Virus record (IMG/VR): IMGVR_UViG_3300042905_002238
Location: 1 to 27,238 of that record
DNA length: 27,238 nucleotides
Strand: one strand, 5' to 3'
From: a virus
A program made the translations under genes and the position numbers. Under the pieces are notes generated by a model. The model made no database searches. It was not told where the DNA came from and saw nothing but the letters and a program-made list of their open reading frames with translations. This document shows, piece after piece, positions 19,476 through 27,238 of the stretch (positions are counted from its first letter, which is position 1; every line of letters begins with the position of its first letter).

Positions 19476-20483
19476 ATGAAGACTGCTTTAATTACAGGAA
19501 TCACGGGGCAAGATGGTTCTTATCTTGCTGAATTATTGATTGAAAAGGGATACATGGTTCATGGAATAATTCGTAGAGCATCCCTTATTAATACACATAG
19601 GATTGATCATATTTTTAATCACCCACATCTCAAGTTACATTATGGGGATTTGACCGATTCTGCAAATATTATTCACATTCTCCAACAAACTAAACCTGAT
19701 GAGATTTATAATCTCGCGGCACAAAGTCATGTAAAAGTATCGTTTGAGATGCCTGAGTATACTGGTAATGTTGATGGATTGGGAACTCTTAGAATTCTTG
19801 AAGCGGTAAGAATTTTGGGAATGGAAAAAACTTGTAGAGTTTATCAAGCATCTACAAGTGAACTTTATGGATTAGTGCAAGAGGTTCCTCAAAAAGAAAC
19901 TACTCCCTTTTATCCACGTTCTCCTTATGGGGTAGCAAAATTATATGGATATTGGATTACAAAGAATTATCGAGAATCCTATGGAATGTATGCTTGCACA
20001 GGAATACTTTTTAACCATGAATCTCCTCGTCGTGGTGAGACATTTGTTACCCGTAAAATAACAAGAGGTCTTTCTAAAATTAGTGCTGGATTGCAGGATG
20101 TTTTATATCTTGGCAATTTAAATGCTAAAAGAGATTGGGGACATGCCAAAGATTTTGTCGAAGCAATGTGGATGATGCTTCAACAAGATGAACCCGATGA
20201 TTATGTGATTGCTACTGGTGAACAATATTCAGTTAGGGCATTTGTTGAGACTGCAGCACCTTACTTTGGAATGAAGATTAAATGGGAAGGTAGTGGTCTA
20301 GATGAAGTTGGTATTGATAAGAATACTAATAGAGTAGTTGTTAAAGTTGACCCTAAATATTTTAGACCTGCTGAAGTTGAATCTTTGTTGGGAGATCCCA
20401 CAAAAGCAAAGGAAAATCTTGGGTGGGAACCAAAAATTACTTTTAATGAATTAGTTGAGGATATGTGCATTTATGGACAGTGA
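19476..20483 (+). CDS. gmd: GDP-mannose 4,6-dehydratase
   Basis: 335 residues. An extended short-chain dehydrogenase: [17 protein letters not shown] provides the NADP-binding glycine motif (G8, G11, G14), STSELYG (127-132) the Ser/Glu of the active site, and YGVAKLYG Y151/K155 the catalytic Yxxx[14 protein letters not shown] and [14 protein letters not shown] are typical of GMD. It converts GDP-D-mannose to GDP-4-keto-6-deoxy-mannose in the cytoplasm, the first step to GDP-fucose. Start chosen at ATG 19476, matching the family N-terminus. First gene of the operon. Confidence 0.95.
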   Translation: MKTALITGITGQDGSYLAELLIEKGYMVHGIIRRASLINTHRIDHIFNHPHLKLHYGDLTDSANIIHILQQTKPDEIYNLAAQSHVKVSFEMPEYTGNVDGLGTLRILEAVRILGMEKTCRVYQASTSELYGLVQEVPQKETTPFYPRSPYGVAKLYGYWITKNYRESYGMYACTGILFNHESPRRGETFVTRKITRGLSKISAGLQDVLYLGNLNAKRDWGHAKDFVEAMWMMLQQDEPDDYVIATGEQYSVRAFVETAAPYFGMKIKWEGSGLDEVGIDKNTNRVVVKVDPKYFRPAEVESLLGDPTKAKENLGWEPKITFNELVEDMCIYGQ

Positions 20484-21408
20484 TTCTAAAATTTTAGTTG
20501 CTGGTGCTCGTGGTCTAGTGGGGTCAGCAATTGTTAGAAATCTAAGAAGCAAAGGATATACTAACATTATTGAAGGGACTCGTGATGATATAGATTTTAC
20601 TAATCAGGATGATACTGAAAGGTATTTTTGTTCAGAAGAACCAGAATATGTATTCCTTGCTGCTGCTAAAGTTGGTGGCATTATGGCAAACAAAACTCGC
20701 CCAGCAGAATTCATCTATGATAATTTGATGATCCAATCAAATATCATAAATGCGGCGTATAATTATGGTATTAAAAAGTTGGTATTTCTTGGGTCCTCTT
20801 GCATTTATCCAAAGCACCCAAACATTCCAATTACTGAAGACCAGTTGATGACTGGTCCTTTAGAACCAACTAATGATGCATATGCAATTGCTAAGATTGC
20901 TGGAATTAAAATGTGTCAATCATATCGTCAACAATATGGATTTGATGCAATTTCTTTACAACCAACTAATCTATATGGAGTAAATGATAATTTTAATCCA
21001 GAATCTAGTCATGTAATTCCTGGTATCATGCGTAGAATGCATGAGGCAAAGTTAAATGGAGATTCTCAATTTGTTTGTTGGGGAGATGGTTCTCCTCTTC
21101 GTGAATTTCTTTATATTGATGATATGGCAGAAGCATGTTATATTTGTATGAATGAATATGATGATTCAGAAATTATCAATATTGGTACTGGATCTGATAT
21201 TACAATTAAAGAATTAACAGAAATTATTGCTAAAGTAATTGATTATCGTGGAGAAATTGTTTGGGATATTAGTAAACCAAATGGTACTCCAAGAAAGGTA
21301 ATGAATGTTGACAAACTTAAGTCTCTTGGTTGGAGTCCTAAAGTTGGAATCCGTCAGGGAATTTATCAAACGTATGAATGGTTTAAAGAGAACTATGATC
21401 GGATTTAA
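20473..21408 (+). CDS. fcl: GDP-L-fucose synthase
   Basis: 311 residues from ATG 20473. [13 protein letters not shown] is the NADPH-binding motif, [13 protein letters not shown] and AYAIAKIAG (YxxxK) the catalytic region, and [10 protein letters not shown] and LGWSPK are typical of WcaG/Fcl epimerase-reductases. It turns GDP-4-keto-6-deoxy-mannose into GDP-L-fucose, completing the nucleotide sugar made from gmd's product. It overlaps gmd by 11 nt and the fucosyltransferase gene by 14 nt, so the pathway is translated as a unit. Confidence 0.95.
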   Translation: MDSDSKILVAGARGLVGSAIVRNLRSKGYTNIIEGTRDDIDFTNQDDTERYFCSEEPEYVFLAAAKVGGIMANKTRPAEFIYDNLMIQSNIINAAYNYGIKKLVFLGSSCIYPKHPNIPITEDQLMTGPLEPTNDAYAIAKIAGIKMCQSYRQQYGFDAISLQPTNLYGVNDNFNPESSHVIPGIMRRMHEAKLNGDSQFVCWGDGSPLREFLYIDDMAEACYICMNEYDDSEIINIGTGSDITIKELTEIIAKVIDYRGEIVWDISKPNGTPRKVMNVDKLKSLGWSPKVGIRQGIYQTYEWFKENYDRI

Positions 21409-22198
21409 TAATCTAGGAAAACTAGGAAGACTTGGAAATCAAATGTTTCAGTATGCCTCTTTGAGAGGAATTGCTGCAAACAATGGATATAACTGGATGA
21501 TTCCACCACCATCTGATGACCCATCTGGATATGATGAGTGGAGTGACCATCAATTACTTTATCCATTTGTGCTTGAAAATTTGCAAAATTTAAATGTTCA
21601 GCATATTTGTGGAGCAAGACCTACATTAAAAGAAAGCACCTTTGCTTTTGATGAAGAACTTTTTAATAACTGTCCCAAATGGGTTAATTTGGAAGGATAC
21701 TTTCAAAGCGAAAAATACTTTAAAAATATTGAAGATCAGATCAGAGAAGATTTTACATTCAACCCCCAGTATCTTCGACCTTCAAGATCTATGATGAATA
21801 GTGTTGAAGAACCAGTATCTTTGCATATACGCAGAACAGATTATTTGCAACTTGCACATAACCATAATAATCTTGGTTTGGATTATTATGAAGAGGCACT
21901 AAGTCATTTTGATAATGATCGAACTGTAATTATATTCTCTGATGATCCTAAATGGTGTAAGGAACAAAAATTGTTTGAGGACGATAGATTTTTAGTTGCA
22001 GAAGGAAATATTAGTTACATCGATTTGTGTCTTATGACTATGTGTAAGTCACACATCATTGCCAATTCCTCATTCTCTTGGTGGGGTGCTTGGTTGGCAA
22101 AAAGTCAAAAAGTTATTGCACCTAAAAACTGGTTTGGTCCAGATAATCAACACCTAGATACAAAAGATCTTTATTGCCCTGATTGGATTGTAATTTAA
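21395..22198 (+). CDS. Alpha-1,2-fucosyltransferase-like (GT11)
   Basis: 267 residues from ATG 21395. GRLGNQMFQYA (11-21), HIRRTDYL (144-151, the HxRRxD(Y) motif binding GDP-fucose), FSDD (181-184) and ANSSFSWWGAWLA (223-235) are the four signature motifs of GT11, whose enzymes add fucose in alpha-1,2 linkage, usually to galactose. It directly follows the two GDP-fucose genes. The acceptor is not provable from sequence. Overlaps the next start by TAATG. Confidence 0.92.
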   Translation: MIGFNNLGKLGRLGNQMFQYASLRGIAANNGYNWMIPPPSDDPSGYDEWSDHQLLYPFVLENLQNLNVQHICGARPTLKESTFAFDEELFNNCPKWVNLEGYFQSEKYFKNIEDQIREDFTFNPQYLRPSRSMMNSVEEPVSLHIRRTDYLQLAHNHNNLGLDYYEEALSHFDNDRTVIIFSDDPKWCKEQKLFEDDRFLVAEGNISYIDLCLMTMCKSHIIANSSFSWWGAWLAKSQKVIAPKNWFGPDNQHLDTKDLYCPDWIVI

Positions 22199-22917
22199 TG
22201 AAAGTCGCTGTTATTTTTATTGGAACAGAAAAATATTTAAACTTTTTGCCTGCGTGGTATGAAGGATGTGAAAAGTTTTTGTTGCCAAATGTAGACAAAA
22301 AGTATATAATTTTTACGGATGGAGAGATTCCAGAATCTCCAGATAATGCCATTGTATATCATCAAGAACATCTAGAATGGCCATTTATTACTTTGTATAG
22401 ATTCAAAATGATTCAAAAATGTTTTGATGATATTCAAGATTGTGATTGGTTAATTTTCTTGGATGCAGATATGAGAGTTGTTGATACTGTCAACATTGAG
22501 GATTTACTTGATGATACCAAGAAATACATTGGTGTTCATCATCCATGTCATTATTTAAAAATGCAACCTCATGATGAACTTCCTGGTGCATTTGACGTAA
22601 CGCCTTTATCCAAAGCTTGTGTTACAGAATCTGATGACTTGTCTGTTTATGTTCAGGGATGTCTTTGGGGAGGTAAATTGCCATATGTTATGGATATGAT
22701 CAAAGAACTTGACCAGAGAATTGATGATGATTATAAAAATAATATTATTGCAACTTGGCATGATGAGAGTCATCTAAACAAATTTTATATTCAAAATCGT
22801 GAAGACGTATTTGTAGCATCTCCAAGTCTTGCTTATCCAGAGGTATTTGCCAAAGCATGTACCTTTGAACCAAAAATTGTACACCTAGCAAAAGATAATA
22901 GTAAATATCATGTCTAA
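22198..22917 (+). CDS. GT6 glycosyltransferase (ABO blood-group-transferase-like)
   Basis: 239 residues from ATG 22198 (TAATG overlap). Key GT6 features: VAVIFIGTEKYLNFL at the start, DADMRV (D89, D91, a DxD metal motif) and WHDESHLNKF (187-196), the conserved HDESH block of mammalian A/B transferases and alpha-1,3-galactosyltransferase. VQGCLWGGK matches the acceptor region. Lengths of bacterial and phage GT6 catalytic domains are similar. ABO-type members transfer Gal or GalNAc alpha-1,3 to fucosylated galactose, exactly the product expected of the previous gene. GT6 has been reported in at least one cyanophage, so the family is not new to phages. Confidence 0.9.
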   Translation: MKVAVIFIGTEKYLNFLPAWYEGCEKFLLPNVDKKYIIFTDGEIPESPDNAIVYHQEHLEWPFITLYRFKMIQKCFDDIQDCDWLIFLDADMRVVDTVNIEDLLDDTKKYIGVHHPCHYLKMQPHDELPGAFDVTPLSKACVTESDDLSVYVQGCLWGGKLPYVMDMIKELDQRIDDDYKNNIIATWHDESHLNKFYIQNREDVFVASPSLAYPEVFAKACTFEPKIVHLAKDNSKYHV

Positions 22918-23614
22918 AATTGCTATGATTTACTCGGGTCAACCGAGGCATTTGAAGGAGTGTTATGAAAATCATCGTCAAACTTTTTGGGAAGCAAACC
23001 CAGATTGTGAGATTGATGTATTTGCTCATATTTGGTATGATGAGGCATGGGTTGGAACTTATTTTTGGGATCAATACAAGGACCGTGGTCGTTGGGAATC
23101 AGACCTAAAAGACTTTATGGTTGATAAATGGCAACCTAAAGGTCTTGTCTTTGAAGAACCAAAGGAATTTGAAGCAGAAGATATTCATCCAGACCCTAGA
23201 TTTCCTCACCCAGTCAATAATATTATCTCAATGTTTTATAGTCTGAGTGAAGCAAATAATCTTAAGAAAAAATATGAGGAAGAAAATGATTTCAAGTATG
23301 ATTGTGTTGTCCGTTTGAGAACTGACGAATACTTCTATACTCCTATTGGTCCCATTTCAAACTATGATTTGAATACTGTGAATGTTCTTAACGAATGGGC
23401 ACATGTGGAACATGGTATTAACGACCATTTTGCGTTTGGGTCTTCCGAGTTAATGGATAAATATTTTGACGTATATGACAACTTTGTTGAAATATGTGAG
23501 ATGGGTGCAGAAATCAACCCTGAATGTTTGATTGGATTTAATGCACAAAAGAGGCATAATCTTCCCATCACTAAAAACCCCTGGCACTATGTACTTTGGA
23601 GAGATAAAAAATAA
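22910..23614 (+). CDS. GQPR-type putative glycosyltransferase or glycan enzyme 1
   Basis: 234 residues, cytoplasmic, starting MSKIAMIYSGQPRHLKE. The N-terminal YSGQPR, DVFAHIWYDE and later DCVVRLRTDEYF resemble a family of proteins found in polysaccharide clusters, with the R-x-R-x-D element similar to a nucleotide-sugar site. It is clearly related to the product of 24987-25733 (GQPR, DVFGHMWW, and SQMYSIKSVAN against SMFYSLSEANN), so the two are paralogs. Activity is not assigned; a glycosyltransferase is the best guess. Confidence 0.72.
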   Translation: MSKIAMIYSGQPRHLKECYENHRQTFWEANPDCEIDVFAHIWYDEAWVGTYFWDQYKDRGRWESDLKDFMVDKWQPKGLVFEEPKEFEAEDIHPDPRFPHPVNNIISMFYSLSEANNLKKKYEEENDFKYDCVVRLRTDEYFYTPIGPISNYDLNTVNVLNEWAHVEHGINDHFAFGSSELMDKYFDVYDNFVEICEMGAEINPECLIGFNAQKRHNLPITKNPWHYVLWRDKK

Positions 23615-24987
23615 TGACCAAACTTGTTATCTTTGATTTGGATGGAGTCTTAATCGACAGTAAAGATTATCATTATGAAGCATTAAACCAAGCACTTGGA
23701 GATGAGTATGCTATCAGCAGAGAAGAGCATGTTAGCATTTATGATGGTCTTCCTACCAAAGCAAAACTAGAACTTTTAACCAAGAATAAAGGTCTTCCTG
23801 TAGATCTTTATGATACAATTTGGAGAGATAAGCAAGAAGCAACACTTAAGATTTTTAACGACTGCGTTGCAAAGGATTATGAGTTGATGGGGTACTTCCA
23901 ACAACTTGTAGATGCAGGATATAAGATTGCTGTTGCATCTAATAGTATTAGGAATACTGTGAAGATTATTCTATTGCGTCTTGGACTTCTGGAATTTGTG
24001 GATATGTACGTCTCTAATGAAGACGTTGTTCGCAACAAACCATTCCCAGCAATGTATTGGAAGTGTATGACTGCTCTTGGAGCACTTCCTGCAGATACCG
24101 TGATTGTCGAAGATAGTCATATTGGTCGTCAAGGTGCTCTTGACAGTAAGGCACATTTAGTTCCTGTAGAAGATCGTAAAGATCTCAATCAGGTAAAGAT
24201 TGATAGAATTAAAAAAATTCTGAATGGTACAAAACAAAAAGTTGCATGGGAGAGTAAAACAATGAATGTTCTTATTCCTATGGCAGGTGCTGGTAGCAGG
24301 TTTGCTAGTCAGGGTTACACCTTCCCTAAACCTTTGATTGAAGTTAAAGGTAAACCAATGATCCAAGTGGTTGTTGAGAACCTGAACATCAAAGCAAATT
24401 ATACTTTTATTGTTCAAAAGGAACATTATGAAAAGTATAATCTGAACTATCTACTTCCTTTGATTGCTCCTGGATGCAATATTGTTCAAGTTGATGGTCT
24501 AACTGAAGGTGCTTGCTGCACCACTCTTCTTGCAAAGGAGTTTATCAATAATGATGAACCTCTTGTAATGGCAAATTCGGACCAGTTTGTGGAATGGGAT
24601 AGCAACGAAACCCTTTATGCATTCCAGAACGGTGAAGTTGATGGTGGAATTGTTACATTCCCAGCGACTCATCCTAAGTGGTCTTATGCTAAACTTGGTG
24701 AAGAGGGTTATGTTGAGGAGGTTGCTGAGAAGAAACCAATTTCTGAACATGCCACTGTTGGTATCTACTATTGGAAGAAAGGTTCTGACTATGTGAAGTA
24801 TGCAGAACAAATGATTGCCAAAGATATTCGTGTTAATAATGAATATTATGTTTGTCCAGTATTTAATGAAGCGATTGGTGATGGTAAAAAAATCCGCATC
24901 AAAGAAATCGATAAGTCTGGTATGTGGGGTATTGGTACTCCAGAAGACCTGAACTACTTCCTTGAACATTATAAAGGAGAAGTCTGA
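23614..24987 (+). CDS. HAD phosphatase fused to sugar-phosphate nucleotidylyltransferase
   Basis: 457 residues with two domains. Residues 1-205: HAD hydrolase with FDLDGVL (D8, D10), ASNS (motif II), NKPFP (K142, motif III) and VEDS (E166/D167, motif IV), so a phosphatase or phosphomutase. Residues 217-457: nucleotidyltransferase with MAGAGSRF (223-230) and PKPLIEV (K239) and ANSDQFVEWD. Together they could dephosphorylate and activate a sugar phosphate, giving a nucleotide sugar for the glycosyltransferases around it. Sugar and nucleotide cannot be told. Starts 1 nt before the previous stop ends and overlaps the next start. Confidence 0.87.
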   Translation: MTKLVIFDLDGVLIDSKDYHYEALNQALGDEYAISREEHVSIYDGLPTKAKLELLTKNKGLPVDLYDTIWRDKQEATLKIFNDCVAKDYELMGYFQQLVDAGYKIAVASNSIRNTVKIILLRLGLLEFVDMYVSNEDVVRNKPFPAMYWKCMTALGALPADTVIVEDSHIGRQGALDSKAHLVPVEDRKDLNQVKIDRIKKILNGTKQKVAWESKTMNVLIPMAGAGSRFASQGYTFPKPLIEVKGKPMIQVVVENLNIKANYTFIVQKEHYEKYNLNYLLPLIAPGCNIVQVDGLTEGACCTTLLAKEFINNDEPLVMANSDQFVEWDSNETLYAFQNGEVDGGIVTFPATHPKWSYAKLGEEGYVEEVAEKKPISEHATVGIYYWKKGSDYVKYAEQMIAKDIRVNNEYYVCPVFNEAIGDGKKIRIKEIDKSGMWGIGTPEDLNYFLEHYKGEV

Positions 24988-25733
24988 TGAAAGTAGCACT
25001 TGCATTTTTTGGGCAACCTAGATTTGTTGACAACCAACAAATTATTGATACTTACAAAGAAGTAATTCTTGACCGATATGATACTGATGTATTTGGGCAT
25101 ATGTGGTGGGAGGAAGATGCTGAAGAGTATGACTATTCCTCATGGTCCAAAATAAACAAGTGTCCTGTTTCTAAAGATGCACCTAAAATTATTGCTGATA
25201 ATTATCAACCATTGATTTTGGGTATTGAAAGTCCAAAAACTTTTGAGTTACCCTCAAAAGCAAAAGAATTCATTGATGAAAAGTTTACTAATAAACACCC
25301 AGCAAGAGAGTTGTATGGGGAGAGTGGTAATCACTGGAATCCTAAAAATTACAGTAATGTAATGTCCCAAATGTATTCCATTAAATCTGTTGCAAATATT
25401 GTCAAATCATACGCTGAGGAAACAAATACCAGCTATGATTTTATTGTCCTTGCAAGATATGATACTGTTCTTCTTAACTTCCCAGATCTTAATACCTGCG
25501 ACAAATACAAATTCTATCTACCAGGACATCATCCTAGATTTCCAGATACAATTCAATTTTTTGGACCTAAGTATCTTACTTGGGCACTCAATGCATTTGA
25601 TGATATTGAAGATGTTTATGAAGACATTTGGGAACCATCTCCAGAAGCATTTAAAATGGGATCATTTTTAAAATGGTTTGAGCACTCTGATCTTGCTCCT
25701 TGTCCTATGGATGCTGCTTGTATTAGAGGTTGA
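24987..25733 (+). CDS. GQPR-type putative glycosyltransferase or glycan enzyme 2
   Basis: 248 residues, starting MKVALAFFGQPRFVD. Paralog of the 22910-23614 product: GQPR, DTDVFGHMWW, SNVMSQMYSIKSVANIVK and YDFIVLARYD in the same order, but with a longer middle. It shares the R-x-D type element of a GT-A-like enzyme. Located after the fusion gene and 1 nt before the GDPD-like gene. It probably adds a second, different sugar than its paralog. Confidence 0.72.
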   Translation: MKVALAFFGQPRFVDNQQIIDTYKEVILDRYDTDVFGHMWWEEDAEEYDYSSWSKINKCPVSKDAPKIIADNYQPLILGIESPKTFELPSKAKEFIDEKFTNKHPARELYGESGNHWNPKNYSNVMSQMYSIKSVANIVKSYAEETNTSYDFIVLARYDTVLLNFPDLNTCDKYKFYLPGHHPRFPDTIQFFGPKYLTWALNAFDDIEDVYEDIWEPSPEAFKMGSFLKWFEHSDLAPCPMDAACIRG

Positions 25734-25734
25734 T

Positions 25735-26193
25735 ATGAAACTAATTGCCCATCGTGCTAATATTGATGGACCAAATCCATCAATTGAAAATAGTCCAGAA
25801 CAAATTGACAAATGTATAGAACAGGGTTATGATGTTGAAATAGATCTAAGATACCATAAAGCAACTAATACTTTATGGTTAGGTCATGATGAACCTCAAT
25901 ATCTGGTAACTCGGTGGTGGTTAGCAACAAGAATTGATAGTCTTTGGATTCATTGTAAAGACTTAGATACTCTTCATGAAATGTCAGTTAATACCTCTGG
26001 ATACAATTATTTTTGGCATCAAGAGGATGATTATACTCTCACCAGTAAAAAATATATCTGGGCGTATCCTGGTAAATCATATACATCTAATACTGTTATT
26101 GTTATGCCAGAATGGAATAATATGATTTGGGATACCCTAAGAGTTACTAATTGTTATGGTATTTGTACAGATTACCCCGAAAAATTAAAATGA
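25735..26193 (+). CDS. Short GDPD-like phosphodiesterase domain
   Basis: 152 residues from ATG 25735. MKLIAHRA (H6, R7), IENSPEQI (E18, N19), DVEIDLR (E35, D37) and LGHDEPQY (H51) line up with the catalytic residues of glycerophosphodiester phosphodiesterases, and the end, YGICTDYP, is the usual GDPD C-terminal strand. Normal members are ~250 residues, so this one is compact. It could cleave a glycerophosphodiester in a glycan or lipid head group; alternatively it has another role in the glycan cluster. Overlaps the next gene by 4 nt. Confidence 0.75.
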   Translation: MKLIAHRANIDGPNPSIENSPEQIDKCIEQGYDVEIDLRYHKATNTLWLGHDEPQYLVTRWWLATRIDSLWIHCKDLDTLHEMSVNTSGYNYFWHQEDDYTLTSKKYIWAYPGKSYTSNTVIVMPEWNNMIWDTLRVTNCYGICTDYPEKLK

Positions 26194-27140
26194 AAATCAC
26201 TCTCATAGGTCCTGGAATTATGCCGATCCCTCCAACTGGTTGGGGTGCGGTTGAGATTCTTGTTTGGGATACTAAATGTGCCCTAGAAGAACTGGGTCAT
26301 GAAGTACAAATTATTAATACCAAAGATAATCGTCAAATTATCAATGGGATTAATGCATTTGTACCAGACTTTGTTCATGTGCATTATGATGAATTTATTC
26401 CTATTGTTCCTTACATTCAATATCCAAATGCAATTACAAGTCATTTTGGATATCTAGAACGTAAAGAAATGTTCAATGGTTACATTAATGTTGCCAATGA
26501 ATTCATGAGGATTAAACCAAATGTATTTTGTCTCTCACCAGGAATTGAGAAAGTATATAATGTTATGTTTGATATTCCAAAAGAGAATACTTACATAACA
26601 CCTAATGGGGTCAATACTGATAAGTTTACATTTAAAGATACTCCAGAATATCCCGATAGAAGTTTATATCTTGCAAAGATTGATTATAGAAAAAGACAAC
26701 ATTTATTCCAATCAATTGATAGTCTTTGGTTTGCTGGTAATCTCGCTGATAGCAGATTTAATACTAGTAAAAACTATTTGGGAGAGTGGTCAAAAGAGAC
26801 TCTTTATAATCAATTGACTGATTATGGTAATCTTGTTCTTCTTTCAGATGGAGAGGCACATCCTCTTGTTTGTATGGAAGCACTTGCTGCTGGACTTGGA
26901 GTAGTTGTTTGTGAATGGGGTAAAGCAAATCTTGATACTGATAAAGAATTTATTACAGTAATTCCAGAAGAAAAGATTACCGATATTGATTATGTTGAGA
27001 ATGCTATAATTAAAAACAGAGAATATTCTATTGCTCATAGAAATGAGATTGTAGAATATTCAAAACAGTTTGACTGGAAAGAAGTTCTTAAAAAGTATTA
27101 CATCCCTAGTGTAGAAAAAGTAATTGAACGTCATGCATAG
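26190..27140 (+). CDS. GT4-family glycosyltransferase
   Basis: 316 residues from ATG 26190, overlapping the previous TGA. MKITLIGPGIMPIPPTGWG is the N-terminal GT-B motif of GT4 enzymes, TPNGVNTDKF the linker/acceptor region, and LLSDGEAHPLVCMEALAAG carries the EX7E motif that binds the nucleotide sugar. A retaining transferase that adds one sugar to a lipid- or protein-linked glycan in the cytoplasm. Sugar unknown. Confidence 0.88.
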   Translation: MKITLIGPGIMPIPPTGWGAVEILVWDTKCALEELGHEVQIINTKDNRQIINGINAFVPDFVHVHYDEFIPIVPYIQYPNAITSHFGYLERKEMFNGYINVANEFMRIKPNVFCLSPGIEKVYNVMFDIPKENTYITPNGVNTDKFTFKDTPEYPDRSLYLAKIDYRKRQHLFQSIDSLWFAGNLADSRFNTSKNYLGEWSKETLYNQLTDYGNLVLLSDGEAHPLVCMEALAAGLGVVVCEWGKANLDTDKEFITVIPEEKITDIDYVENAIIKNREYSIAHRNEIVEYSKQFDWKEVLKKYYIPSVEKVIERHA

Positions 27141-27238
27141 TACTTTATTAGATAAAAATAAATCTGCATATAAGTTAAATGGGTTTGGTCCCATTTATTA
27201 CTTGAATATGGACGAAGATGCTGATCGTCGTCAACATA
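27133..27238 (+). CDS. Start of a probable GT25-like glycosyltransferase (3' partial)
   Basis: 35 codons visible from ATG 27133, overlapping the previous gene by 8 nt. GPIYYLNMDEDADRRQH matches the N-terminal pattern of GT25-type transferases (YxxNxDxxxxRR). It continues beyond the window, so the family call rests on this one motif. Confidence 0.6.
   Translation, partial: MHSTLLDKNKSAYKLNGFGPIYYLNMDEDADRRQH

Noticed and set aside
21305-21330. Further TTGACA sites inside genes (for example near 3412, 21308, 25027, 25804)
   Set aside because: They fall inside well-supported coding regions and no convincing -10 element was noticed there.

Overview
The window looks like part of a T4-like cyanophage genome (a marine cyanomyovirus infecting Synechococcus or Prochlorococcus). 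Signs of this are the AT-rich sequence, tightly packed small genes with ATGA or TAATG overlaps, CTAAATA late-promoter motifs, many small proteins of types typical of marine cyanophages, a phage lysozyme, a virion structural protein, and nine tRNA genes scattered among accessory genes. I could run no database search, so species, host and all homology statements rest on motif recognition.

Region 1 (1-9311) is a late or virion-associated block. It opens with the 3' end of a large Thr-rich protein that ends in an outer-membrane-type beta-barrel. Small conserved proteins follow, then an exported HExxH metallopeptidase-like protein, a small protein with a T4-like capsid-targeting peptide, a virion structural protein and a staphylococcal-nuclease-like protein. 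Four overlapping minus-strand genes (5633-7824) include two secreted paralogs. After a divergent promoter region come a secreted phage lysozyme, a rho-independent terminator and two small genes. CTAAATA motifs sit in front of the gene groups here.

Region 2 (9312-19392) is accessory DNA. Tyr, Arg, Ala, Asn, Val, Ser, Pro, Ile(UAU) and Met(CAU)-type tRNAs are interleaved with up to eight genes of the 2-oxoglutarate/Fe(II) oxygenase (double-stranded beta-helix) type, a radical SAM enzyme, a Phd/YefM-like protein and a run of six tiny genes. The transcription signals change to sigma70-type promoters (TTGACA, exactly 17 bp, TATAAT-like), several of them directly before tRNAs. Three intergenic stretches are unusually rich in hairpins and look like undescribed structured RNAs.

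Region 3 (19425-27238) is a glycan-synthesis operon read from one promoter: GDP-mannose 4,6-dehydratase, GDP-L-fucose synthase, a GT11 alpha-1,2-fucosyltransferase-like enzyme, a GT6 (ABO blood-group-type) glycosyltransferase, two paralogous GQPR proteins flanking a HAD-nucleotidylyltransferase fusion, a short GDPD-like protein, a GT4 glycosyltransferase and the start of a probable GT25-like enzyme. Read in order, the first four genes could make GDP-fucose, add alpha-1,2-fucose and then cap it with an alpha-1,3 sugar, which is the logic of an ABO(H)-type antigen. This is the most striking system in the window.
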